From CAZOWL01 sp964583605 (GTDB lineage Bacteria > Pseudomonadota > Gammaproteobacteria > Chromatiales > Chromatiaceae), in the NCBI GenBank assembly GCA_964583605.1, contig CAZOWL010000052.1, positions 1 to 30,141 of the forward strand: a stretch of DNA of 30,141 nucleotides, given 5' to 3'. Under the pieces are notes generated by a model that searched no databases, was not told where the DNA came from, and saw only the letters and a list, made by a program, of their open reading frames with translations. The translations under genes and the position numbers were made by a program. Shown here piece by piece: positions 1 through 7,422 of the stretch. Every line of letters begins with the position of its first letter. Position 1 is the first letter of the stretch.

Positions 1-71
1 GGTGCTGCAGGGATCGAACCTGCGACCCTCGCCTTGTAAGGGCGATGCTCTCCCATCTGAGCTAAGCACCC
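1..71 (-). tRNA. tRNA-Val, anticodon TAC (3' end cut by window start)
   Basis: Read on the minus strand, 71 nt fold as a tRNA. The 5' acceptor strand GGGTGCT lies at 71-65, the D arm has CTCA..GAGC, and the anticodon loop CTTACAA places TAC at 38-36. The T loop reads GGTTCGATCC. The last acceptor base, the discriminator and any encoded CCA lie outside the window. The sequence resembles E. coli tRNA-Val(TAC) closely. It starts 13 nt after the hupB stop on the same strand; a tRNA just downstream of hupB is compatible with co-transcription. Confidence 0.95.
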
Positions 72-84
72 TAAAGACGAAAAG

Positions 85-357
85 CTATTTTATCGCATCC
101 TTCAGGGCCTTTCCAGCCTTGAACGTCGGCGTCCGCGAGGCGGCGATCTTGATCGATGCGCCGGTCTGCGGATTGCGGCCGGTTCGCTCGGCACGCTCGC
201 GCACAGCGAAGGTTCCGAAGCCGATTAGTGAAACGCTCTCACCGTTTTTCAGCTCTTCCGTAATCGCGTGCGTCAGTCCGTCCAAAGCCCGCGCGGCTGC
301 AGTTTTCGAGATGTCAGCCGCCTCCGCCATCTTCTCGATGAGATCCGATTTATTCAT
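85..357 (-). CDS. hupB: DNA-binding protein HU-beta
   Basis: This 90-residue histone-like protein bends and compacts DNA as a dimer in the nucleoid. Its length equals that of E. coli HU. The sequence starts MNKSDLIEKMAE, has the GFGTF turn at residues 46-50 and the DNA-binding arm with RNPQTG at 61-66, and ends in the usual Lys-rich helix. The ATG at 357 was chosen over an upstream in-frame start at 537 because the family begins here and an AGGGGG Shine-Dalgarno sits just before it. It follows lon on the same strand, the standard gammaproteobacterial order. A weak promoter candidate lies at 500-528. Confidence 0.96.
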   Translation of the reverse strand: MNKSDLIEKMAEAADISKTAAARALDGLTHAITEELKNGESVSLIGFGTFAVRERAERTGRNPQTGASIKIAASRTPTFKAGKALKDAIK

Positions 358-499
358 TATGCCCCCTTTATGCTTCGCCTTGCTCTGCCACCGGCGGCGC
401 TCCCAGCGGCGACGCCATGCCCCTACCGGACGATCCAAGACCCCTGTCACACGGCTCGCGAAACGTTCCCGCGGTCGTCCTACACACAGGGTCCCCGCC

Positions 500-528
500 A
501 TGCTAAACGGCGCCGTGACTCCCGACAA
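500..528 (-). promoter_or_regulatory. candidate sigma70 promoter for hupB
   Basis: On the minus strand, TTGTCG (528-523) and TAGCAT (505-500) are separated by exactly 17 nt, each matching consensus at 4 of 6 positions. It would give a leader of about 135 nt before hupB. This is sequence matching only; such matches are not rare. Confidence 0.28.
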
Positions 529-544
529 TACCCGCATTCTTAGG

Positions 545-570
545 GCGCGAGGGGCCGACCTGCCTCGCGC
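545..570 (-). terminator. GC-rich stem-loop downstream of lon
   Basis: GCGCGAGG (545-552) pairs perfectly with CCTCGCGC (563-570) around a 10-nt loop, about 78 nt past the lon stop. No T-tract follows on the minus strand, so it may be a 3'-end stabilising hairpin or a weak terminator rather than a classical intrinsic terminator. Confidence 0.35.
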
Positions 571-647
571 TCACCGAGATGATCACGCTGAGACCAGCAA
601 AGAGTGCGATCGCCGATTCATGCCCCATAGACGCGGATGTGGCCACG

Positions 648-3083
648 TCAGTGGTGAATGCGATCCTCCGCCCCCTTCTTGCGCTCACCCTTTGGCGCCG
701 GTGCACTCTCCTCCGGCACCGGCGTCGAGTCACCGGCAATCTCGCCGAGCGCCAAGCTGAGCACCTCATCGATCCAGCGCACCGGGCGAATCGCCAGATG
801 CTGCTTGATATTCTTCGGAATCTCTACCAGATCCCGCTCGTTATCCCAAGGAATCACGACTGTTTCGATGCCCCCTCGGTGGGCGGCCAGCAGCTTCTCC
901 TTCAGGCCTCCGATAGGCAAGACCTCTCCGCGGAGAGTGATCTCACCAGTCATCGCAACATTTGATCGTACTGGCACCTTCGTTAACGCCGAGACGAGCG
1001 CCGTACACATTGCGACGCCGGCGCTGGGCCCGTCTTTCGGCGTCGCACCCTCCGGGACGTGTACATGGACATCGTACTTCTGGTGAAACTCGGTATCGAT
1101 ACCGAGCGCCTCCGCCCGGCTGCGCACGACGGTCATGGCCGCTTGTATCGATTCCTGCATCACCTCGCCGAGCTGTCCCGTATAAACGAATTTCCCTTTT
1201 CCCGGCACCAGCGTCGCCTCGATCCGCAGCAGCTCGCCGCCTACTTCTGTCCACGCAAGGCCTGTGACCTGCCCGACCTGATCAAACTCATCGGCGCGAC
1301 CATAACGGTAACGCTGCACGCCGAGGAATCGCTGTAAGGACTTTGGCGTCACGACGACTCCCGTTGGCCGTTTCTTGAGGAGGATCTCCTTGACGACCTT
1401 GCGGCAGATCTTGGAGATCTCCCGCTCGAGGTTCCTGACACCCGCCTCCCGCGTGTAGTGGCGAATGATGTCACGCAAGGCCACTTCGCGCACTGCCACC
1501 TCGTTGCGCTTGAGCCCATTGTTCTTCATCTGCTTCGGGATCAAATACCGCTCGGCGATAGCGACCTTCTCATCCTCGGTATAGCCAGAAAGGCGAATGA
1601 CCTCCATCCGGTCCAACAGCGCCGGCGGGATATTCAACGTGTTCGCAGTGGCGACGAACATGATCTCGGAGAGATCGAAATCGACCTCGAGATAATGATC
1701 GTTGAAGGTGTGGTTCTGCTCCGGATCGAGAACCTCCAACAATGCCGAGGCCGGATCGCCGCGAAAATCCATCGCCATCTTGTCGATCTCATCGAGAAGA
1801 AAGAGCGGATTGCGGGTGCCGGCCTTGGCAAGATTCTGGATGATCTTGCCCGGCAAGGCGCCGATATAGGTGCGTCGATGGCCGCGAATCTCCGCCTCAT
1901 CACGGACTCCGCCAAGCGACATGCGAATGAATTTACGATTCGTCGCACGTGCAATCGACTGGCCCAAGGAAGTCTTGCCAACACCCGGTGGACCCACGAG
2001 GCACAGTATCGGCCCCTTGAGCTTGCGGACGCGTTGCTGTACGGCTAGATACTCGAGGATGCGCTCCTTAACCTTCTCAAGCCCGTAGTGATCCGTCTCT
2101 AGGACCTTCTCCGCGATGGCGATGTCATTGCGGATGCGCGTGCGGGCCTTCCATGGAACGCTAACGAGCACATCCAAGTAGTTTCGCACCACGGTTGCCT
2201 CGGCCGACATCGGCGACATCAGCTTTAGCTTATTGAGCTCGGCTGAGGCCTTGACCTTCACCGCCTTCGGCATCCCGGCCTCGTCGATACGACGACTCAG
2301 TTCCTCGACCTCGTTGGGCGCCTCGTCAAGCTCCCCGAGCTCCTTCTGAATCGCCTTCATCTGCTCGTTTAGATAGTACTCTCGCTGGTTCTTCTCCATT
2401 TGTCGCTTGACACGACCACGGATGCGTTTCTCCATCTGCAGGATGTCGTTCTCTGACTCCATCAATCCCATCAGATGCTCGAGCCTAGCACGTACGTCCA
2501 CTATCTCGAGCACACGCTGCTTTTCCTCGATTTTTAGGGACATATGTGCCGCCATGGTGTCAGCGAGGCGACCCGGCTCATCGATGCTCGCCAGCGAGGT
2601 CAGCACCTCGGGCGGAACCTTCTTATTTAGCTTGACGTATTGATCGAAGAGCGTAACGGCCGAGCGCATCAGCACCTCTTGCTCGCGCTCGTCGGCATCC
2701 ATCTGATCTTCGAGCGGACTGATCAGCGCCGAAAATGCCTCGTCGGTCGTTACGAACTCGTCGATCCGCGCCCGCTGATTCCCCTCAACCAGCACCTTAA
2801 CCGTACCGTCCGGGAGCTTAAGGAGCTGCAGGATATTCGCCAGTGTACCCACGAGGTTGAGGTCCCTCACCGACGGGTCGTCGACATCGGCGCTCTTCTG
2901 CGCAATCAGCAGGATCTGCTTGTCGCTGGCCATAGCCGTATCCAGCGCTTTGATCGACTTGTCTCGGCCGACGAACAGGGGGATGACCATGTGTGGGTAG
3001 ACCACAACATCCCGCAACGGCAGAACGGGCACGTCTAGCGTTGCGTCGTCGCGCGCGCTTGCGCCGGATAGAATCTGAGCCAT
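648..3083 (-). CDS. lon: ATP-dependent Lon protease
   Basis: This 811-residue cytoplasmic AAA+ serine protease degrades misfolded and regulatory proteins. The N-terminal substrate-binding domain (about 15-310) begins VPVLPLRDVVVYP. Walker A GPPGVGKT is at 364-371 and Walker B with LLDEID at about 429-434. The protease domain has catalytic Ser687 in PKDGPSAG and Lys730 in GGLKEK, the same 43-residue spacing as E. coli S679/K722. The C-terminal tail after about residue 790 is Lys/Glu/Pro-rich and unconserved. The ATG at 3083 is preceded by AAGG with 6-nt spacing. It lies between clpX and hupB as in other gammaproteobacteria. A heat-shock-type promoter candidate lies upstream at 3171-3198. Confidence 0.98.
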   Translation of the reverse strand: MAQILSGASARDDATLDVPVLPLRDVVVYPHMVIPLFVGRDKSIKALDTAMASDKQILLIAQKSADVDDPSVRDLNLVGTLANILQLLKLPDGTVKVLVEGNQRARIDEFVTTDEAFSALISPLEDQMDADEREQEVLMRSAVTLFDQYVKLNKKVPPEVLTSLASIDEPGRLADTMAAHMSLKIEEKQRVLEIVDVRARLEHLMGLMESENDILQMEKRIRGRVKRQMEKNQREYYLNEQMKAIQKELGELDEAPNEVEELSRRIDEAGMPKAVKVKASAELNKLKLMSPMSAEATVVRNYLDVLVSVPWKARTRIRNDIAIAEKVLETDHYGLEKVKERILEYLAVQQRVRKLKGPILCLVGPPGVGKTSLGQSIARATNRKFIRMSLGGVRDEAEIRGHRRTYIGALPGKIIQNLAKAGTRNPLFLLDEIDKMAMDFRGDPASALLEVLDPEQNHTFNDHYLEVDFDLSEIMFVATANTLNIPPALLDRMEVIRLSGYTEDEKVAIAERYLIPKQMKNNGLKRNEVAVREVALRDIIRHYTREAGVRNLEREISKICRKVVKEILLKKRPTGVVVTPKSLQRFLGVQRYRYGRADEFDQVGQVTGLAWTEVGGELLRIEATLVPGKGKFVYTGQLGEVMQESIQAAMTVVRSRAEALGIDTEFHQKYDVHVHVPEGATPKDGPSAGVAMCTALVSALTKVPVRSNVAMTGEITLRGEVLPIGGLKEKLLAAHRGGIETVVIPWDNERDLVEIPKNIKQHLAIRPVRWIDEVLSLALGEIAGDSTPVPEESAPAPKGERKKGAEDRIHH

Positions 3084-3123
3084 GAATTACCTTGCACAAA
3101 TTGGTAATGAGTCTTCTGCTGCG

Positions 3124-3140
3124 CCTCACGCACCGTGAGG
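3124..3140 (-). promoter_or_regulatory. stem-loop in the lon leader
   Basis: CCTCACG (3124-3130) and CGTGAGG (3134-3140) form a perfect 7-bp stem with a 3-nt loop, about 41 nt upstream of the lon start and downstream of the candidate promoter. It does not cover the lon Shine-Dalgarno, so a thermometer role is not evident. Confidence 0.35.
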
Positions 3141-3170
3141 ACAGCACCGCGCGCCGAACCACCAGCGATC

Positions 3171-3198
3171 CATTGGGGCCACAGTCTGGCCGTGCAAG
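3171..3198 (-). promoter_or_regulatory. candidate sigma32 (heat-shock) promoter for lon
   Basis: The minus strand has CTTGCAC (3198-3192), then 13 nt, then CCCCAATG (3178-3171). The sigma32 consensus is CTTGAAA, N13-17, CCCCATNT. The position, roughly 88 nt before the lon ATG, and the known heat-shock control of lon in relatives support it. It has not been tested here. Confidence 0.4.
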
Positions 3199-3435
3199 AA
3201 CAGAACTTGCGCGGTGACGGCGCGAAAGCGAGTCGCGCAGCGACCTGCGATCCAGCGTTGCGCGAACACGATCAGCGTCTCAGCGAAGCTTCGAGAGGCT
3301 GATCCGTCAAGACAGCGCCCGCCTTCCCAAGCATATCTGGGACACGAAGGCCCGATTCAACTGAAATCAGTTACCTTTCGAGCCAACCGGACACCCCGTC
3401 AGCTGACGCGAGATCCCGAACCGCCACCGGCACAG

Positions 3436-3459
3436 CGCGGCCGGCGTCAATCGGCCGCG
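3436..3459 (-). terminator. GC stem-loop spanning the clpX stop codon
   Basis: CGCGGCCG (3436-3443) and CGGCCGCG (3452-3459) form a perfect 8-bp stem. The 8-nt loop (3444-3451) contains the clpX stop codon (3447-3449). No T-tract follows. It may attenuate read-through from clpX into lon or protect the clpX mRNA end. Confidence 0.35.
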
Positions 3460-4718
3460 GCCCGCTTCTCGACGCGCTCGTAGATGAGAAAAGGGGGGTT
3501 CTCCCCAGCAATCACCGACTCGTCAACGACCACCTTACTCACGCTATCCATCGACGGCAGGTCGTACATGATGTCAAGCAGGACTTGCTCCATGATGGTC
3601 CGCAATCCGCGTGCCCCGGTCTTCCTCTCCATCGCCTTGCTGGCGATGGCCCGCATCGCATTCTCCCGCAGCTCGAGCTCGCAGCCCTCCATCTCGAAGA
3701 GGCGGCCGTACTGTTTGACTAAGGCGTTCTTTGGCTCGGTGAGGATGCGCATTAGGGCGCGCTCATCGAGCTCCTCGAGGGTCGCCATGACAGGCAGACG
3801 TCCAACGAACTCTGGGATGAGGCCGTAGCGGATCAAGTCCTCGGGCTCGACTTGACTGAGCACCTCGCCGACTTTGCGATCGTCGCTCGGGTTGTGGACC
3901 TCGGCGGAGAAGCCGATCCCGCCGGTGCGCGAACGGTTGCGGATGATCTTGTCCAGACCAGCAAACGCCCCGCCAACGATGAACAGGATGTTTGAGGTAT
4001 CGACCTGCAGAAACTCCTGTTGTGGGTGCTTGCGCCCGCCTTGTGGCGGCACTGAGGCAATCGTACCCTCGATCAACTTCAGCAGGGCTTGTTGGACACC
4101 TTCTCCGGAGACGTCGCGGGTAATGGAGGGGTTATCCGATTTCCGCGATATTTTATCGATCTCGTCGATGTAAACGATGCCTGTCTGCGCCTTTTCGACA
4201 TCGTAATCGCATTTCTGCAGAAGCTTCTGGATGATGTTCTCGACGTCTTCGCCAACGTAACCGGCCTCAGTCAAGGTTGTCGCATCGGCGATGGTGAACG
4301 GGACGTTGAGTAGACGTGCCAGCGTCTCTGCCAGCAACGTCTTGCCCGAGCCTGTCGGGCCGATGAGCAGGATGTTGCTCTTGGCAATCTCAATCTCCTC
4401 TTTCGCCTCGGCCACTTCCAAGCGTTTGTAATGGTTATATACAGCAACGGCTAGAACCTTTTTCGCCTGCTCCTGACCGATGACGTACTGATCCAGGCTC
4501 AACTTGATCTCTTGCGGTTTCGGCAGCTTGCTGGTGGCCGCCCCGACACCCTCTTGCATCTCTTCGCGGATGATGTCGTTGCAGAGCTCAACGCACTCGT
4601 CGCAGATGAACACGGAGGGACCAGCAATGAGCTTTCGCACCTCGTGCTGGCTCTTGCCGCAGAATGAACAGTAGAGGAGCTTGCCATCGTCGCTCTTACC
4701 GTGATTGCTGCCACTCAT
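3447..4718 (-). CDS. clpX: ATP-dependent Clp protease ATP-binding subunit ClpX
   Basis: This 423-residue AAA+ unfoldase recognises tagged substrates, for example ssrA-tagged ones, and threads them into ClpP. The N-terminal C4 zinc-binding domain shows Cys17, Cys20, Cys39 and Cys42. Walker A GPTGSGKT is at 120-127, the pore loop GYVGEDV at 153-159, and Walker B IVYIDEIDK follows. The IGF loop that docks on ClpP is visible as GGIGFSAE. The length matches E. coli ClpX (424). It lies 163 nt downstream of clpP on the same strand; a promoter candidate in that gap (4782-4809) could give clpX some independent expression. Confidence 0.98.
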   Translation of the reverse strand: MSGSNHGKSDDGKLLYCSFCGKSQHEVRKLIAGPSVFICDECVELCNDIIREEMQEGVGAATSKLPKPQEIKLSLDQYVIGQEQAKKVLAVAVYNHYKRLEVAEAKEEIEIAKSNILLIGPTGSGKTLLAETLARLLNVPFTIADATTLTEAGYVGEDVENIIQKLLQKCDYDVEKAQTGIVYIDEIDKISRKSDNPSITRDVSGEGVQQALLKLIEGTIASVPPQGGRKHPQQEFLQVDTSNILFIVGGAFAGLDKIIRNRSRTGGIGFSAEVHNPSDDRKVGEVLSQVEPEDLIRYGLIPEFVGRLPVMATLEELDERALMRILTEPKNALVKQYGRLFEMEGCELELRENAMRAIASKAMERKTGARGLRTIMEQVLLDIMYDLPSMDSVSKVVVDESVIAGENPPFLIYERVEKRAAAD

Positions 4719-4781
4719 CGAGGTGCATCTCCGCCAGGAAAAGGTGTCGATAGACTTGGCACGTCCATCACCGTAATCCCA

Positions 4782-4809
4782 ATCTTAAACGGTTGTAGAT
4801 GAATCGCAA
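4782..4809 (-). promoter_or_regulatory. candidate promoter for clpX in the clpP-clpX gap
   Basis: The minus strand has TTGCGA (4809-4804), 16 nt, and TAAGAT (4787-4782), each matching the sigma70 consensus at 4 of 6. The site falls in a locally AT-richer stretch of the 163-nt gap, about 65 nt before the clpX ATG. Confidence 0.3.
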
Positions 4810-4881
4810 GACGCTCCGGTCACAACTTGGCCTCAGCGGTGGTGGCTGGCAGTCGCAGGATGTTACCTTGGGCCACATTCG

Positions 4882-5526
4882 TCATTTTGTGTTTTCAGGC
4901 GGCGCACGTTCTGTCAGCACCCTGTCGATCAGCCCATACTCGACGGCGGCCTCCCCGCCCATGAAGCGGTCCCGCTCTGTATCCTCAGCCACCTTTTCCA
5001 CAGGCTGGCCGGTGTGGTGCGCCAGGATCTGGTTCAGGCGATCGCGGATGTAAAGGATCTCGCGGGCGTGGATGTCAATGTCCGTTGCCTGGCCCTGGAA
5101 TCCGCCCAGCGGCTGATGAATCATCATTCGCGAGTGCGGCAAACAAAATCGTTTTCCTCGGCTCCCGCCGGCCAACAATAAAGCGCCCATGCTTGCCGCT
5201 TGGCCAACACACATCGTGCTCACATCCGGCCGGACAAAACGCATCGTGTCGTAGATCGCAAGTCCCGAGGTCACAGATCCTCCGGGCGAGTTGATGTAGA
5301 GGTGAATATCCTTTTCGGGATTCTCTGACTCCAGAAACAGGAGTTGGGCGACCACCAGGTTGGCCATATGATCTTCGATGGGCCCCACGATGAAGATCAC
5401 GCGCTCCTTCAAGAGACGTGAGTAGATATCGTAAGATCGCTCTCCGCGGGCGGTCTGTTCGACGACGATCGGGATGAGACCAAGGGCGCGGGGACCAGGA
5501 TCGTCGATGTCAGTTTTGTCGGTCAT
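4882..5526 (-). CDS. clpP: ATP-dependent Clp protease proteolytic subunit ClpP
   Basis: This 214-residue serine protease forms the tetradecameric chamber partnered by ClpX. The catalytic triad is visible as Ser112 in GQAASMG, His137 in RMMIHQP and Asp186 in TERDRFM. The substrate-binding strand YINSPGGSV is at about 77-85. The N-terminal stretch before ALGLIPIVVEQT is a short propeptide-like leader, as in E. coli. The gene follows tig by 20 nt, so tig and clpP are probably co-transcribed. The start at 5526 has only a weak Shine-Dalgarno, but no better in-frame start is apparent. Confidence 0.97.
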   Translation of the reverse strand: MTDKTDIDDPGPRALGLIPIVVEQTARGERSYDIYSRLLKERVIFIVGPIEDHMANLVVAQLLFLESENPEKDIHLYINSPGGSVTSGLAIYDTMRFVRPDVSTMCVGQAASMGALLLAGGSRGKRFCLPHSRMMIHQPLGGFQGQATDIDIHAREILYIRDRLNQILAHHTGQPVEKVAEDTERDRFMGGEAAVEYGLIDRVLTERAPPENTK

Positions 5527-5546
5527 GGATGTACGCTCGTCGATGC

Positions 5547-6860
5547 TTAAAGGGGCGCTGGCTCCGCAGCCCCGACAGAGGCATGCAGCTGCTCAAAGGA
5601 CATGGGGTCTTCCTCAACCTTCACCAATCGCAGGGCCCAGTCCACGACCTGCTCCTCAAGGGCCAGCGACTCCAGGGGAGCGAGTCGCTTGCGATCCGCA
5701 TAATAGTAGGTGATCACCTCCTGAGGTGACTCATAGCTCGCCGCCATCTCCTCGACCATCTCCCGGACCCGCGCCGGGTCGACCTGCAAGCCCTGCTGCT
5801 TCACAACGGCCCCAACGATCAGCCCAAGCGCAACGCGGCGGCGGGCGGAATCAGCGAAGAGCTGATCAGGCAGTTGTAACGCGGCGGCGTCGGGACGGCC
5901 TTCTGTGGATTGCTGCTTGAGCGACCGGACCTCATTCTGCACCAGCGAGCGCGGAACCGGAATCGGATGCGCGGCGAGCAGGATGTCCATCACCTGCCCC
6001 TTGACGCGCGCCGCGACCCGCTGGCGGAGCTCGCGCTCCATGTTCGCGCGCACGTCTTGTCGAAACCGGTCGAGGTCCCCGTCCTCGATGCCGAAGCTAC
6101 GTGCGAGCTCACCGTCGACCTCGGGCAGGACAGGCTCACGGACCTCTCTAACGGTGACAAGGAACTCGACCGGTCGACCCCGCAGCGACTCACTCCGGTG
6201 GTCATCCGAAAAGCGCAGACGCAGTGTGCGCTCGTCCCCGCTGCTGGCGCCGACGAGCCCGTCCTCGAACCCCGGCATCATGCGCCCACTGCCAAGCTCA
6301 ACCGCTACGTCCGTACCCTCGCCACCGTCGAAGACCTCTCCTTCGATGCGACCCTGAAAGTCGACATTCATGACGTCGCCCTGTTGTGCCGGTCGCTCAG
6401 TTGGCCTCCAGGTCTTGCGCTGGACGCGTAGACGCTCGATGACAGCCGCGACGTCCGCATCGGTAATCTCGACTTGTGGGCGCTTGACCGTCTTGTCGCT
6501 CAAGTCAGCCAGCTGGATCGTCGGAAGCACCTCGAACCTTGCCCTGTAGCCGTAACGCCCGGCGCTTCGATTGATCTCGGGCTCGATGTATGGGCTACCC
6601 GCAACACTAAGCTGCTCCTTGGAAAGGGCCTCAGGAAAGGTCGTCGATACGAGCTCGGCCAGGATCTCCCGCTGCAATTGATCGAGGTAGCGTTGCCGGA
6701 GAACCTTCACTGGGACCTTACCAGGCCGAAAGCCCGCAAGTCGTGCCGTACGCGCCATGCGCTGAAGGCGCTTCTCCACCTCGGCTTCCACCTTCTCGGC
6801 TGGCAGATCAACGGTCATACGACGTTCTAGACCATCACCTGCTTCGACTGACACCTGCAT
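5547..6860 (-). CDS. tig: trigger factor (ribosome-associated chaperone)
   Basis: This 437-residue chaperone and peptidyl-prolyl isomerase binds nascent chains at the ribosome exit tunnel. The N-terminal domain carries the ribosome-docking signature GFRPGKVP at 43-50. An FKBP-type PPIase domain spans about 157-242 (starting near GDVMNVDFQG), and the C-terminal helical arms follow. E. coli trigger factor is 432 residues. The ATG at 6860 (MQVSVEAGDG) was chosen over an in-frame start at 6965: it matches the family N-terminus and has AGGAGAG immediately upstream. It leads the tig-clpP-clpX cluster; a promoter candidate lies at 6981-7010. Confidence 0.97.
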   Translation of the reverse strand: MQVSVEAGDGLERRMTVDLPAEKVEAEVEKRLQRMARTARLAGFRPGKVPVKVLRQRYLDQLQREILAELVSTTFPEALSKEQLSVAGSPYIEPEINRSAGRYGYRARFEVLPTIQLADLSDKTVKRPQVEITDADVAAVIERLRVQRKTWRPTERPAQQGDVMNVDFQGRIEGEVFDGGEGTDVAVELGSGRMMPGFEDGLVGASSGDERTLRLRFSDDHRSESLRGRPVEFLVTVREVREPVLPEVDGELARSFGIEDGDLDRFRQDVRANMERELRQRVAARVKGQVMDILLAAHPIPVPRSLVQNEVRSLKQQSTEGRPDAAALQLPDQLFADSARRRVALGLIVGAVVKQQGLQVDPARVREMVEEMAASYESPQEVITYYYADRKRLAPLESLALEEQVVDWALRLVKVEEDPMSFEQLHASVGAAEPAPL

Positions 6861-6980
6861 CAAGCTCTCCTGATCGACCAGGGTCTCCTGGGACCCATTG
6901 ACTAAATAAGATTCCGCGGGCCCGAGTGGACGCCAATGCGTGTGCCGCAGGCCCAGCTTAGCCACTTTGGTTGGCGCAAG

Positions 6981-7010
6981 ATTAGATACGACTCGCCGAA
7001 TATTTGTCGG
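6981..7010 (-). promoter_or_regulatory. candidate sigma70 promoter for tig-clpP
   Basis: The minus strand shows CCGACA (7010-7005; 4 of 6), 18 nt, then TCTAAT (6986-6981; 5 of 6). The predicted leader is about 114 nt. Confidence 0.35.
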
Positions 7011-7381
7011 GCAGGACTCGCGCTCCCCGTCCGCTCAGGCCTGCGGGCGGCAGCGGCTCGACGGTACCCCGGCTCCCCATCAGCGAGCTCGCAAGCTTTC
7101 ACCCGCTCGAAGGCCAACTAGGCCCGCACCAACTCCCGAAGAATGCGCCTGCAATCTCGCGTTAAGCCATTCAGTATAGGGGGGAAGCAAGGCTAGCGCC
7201 ACGCCTTAACCTGCTCGATACCGCGAAAGGTCCAAACGGGAAAGCCACCGACCAGACAGGGTGACCTCGCCCGCTGATTCGCGACGAACCGAAAGCCGCT
7301 AGGGATCGGGCGCGTGCTAGGAGCATTGAGGCTCACGATCGGACCCTTTCTGACTCTTTGGGATTGCGCCCCTTCGCCAAT

Positions 7382-7415
7382 CGGTCAATTGAAATCACGA
7401 CCGCCAGATTGACCG
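7382..7415 (-). terminator. stem-loop after hemN
   Basis: CGGTCAAT (7382-7389) and ATTGACCG (7408-7415) form a perfect 8-bp stem with an 18-nt loop, 7 nt past the hemN stop. No T-tract follows, so it is a weak terminator candidate. Confidence 0.3.
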
Positions 7416-7422
7416 TTCCTCG

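Larger units (their letters stand above)
3084..3446. other. clpX-lon intergenic region (363 bp)
   Basis: No convincing gene is seen. On the minus strand it holds the end of the stem-loop at the clpX stop, a candidate heat-shock promoter (3171-3198) and a perfect 7-bp stem-loop (3124-3140) in what would be the lon leader. The remaining 3200-3435 shows nothing I can identify. Confidence 0.6.
6861..7422. other. tig-hemN intergenic region (562 bp)
   Basis: No gene, tRNA or repeat family is recognisable. It contains a candidate tig promoter (6981-7010) and a stem-loop just after the hemN stop (7382-7415). The stretch 7011-7380 shows nothing I can identify. I looked specifically for a tRNA-Leu, which precedes tig in some relatives, and found no T-arm or anticodon arm. 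Confidence 0.6.

Noticed and set aside
358..537. 60-codon N-terminal extension of HU
   Set aside because: The family starts at MNKSDL, and the ATG at 357 has a strong Shine-Dalgarno.
2..760. 252-codon plus-strand open frame across the tRNA, hupB and the lon end
   Set aside because: It runs antisense through the tRNA and HU, has no domain character, and is a GC-rich shadow frame.
6861..7422. A tRNA-Leu ahead of tig, as in some gammaproteobacteria
   Set aside because: No T-arm GTTCGAA/TTCGAAC or anticodon arm could be found on either strand.
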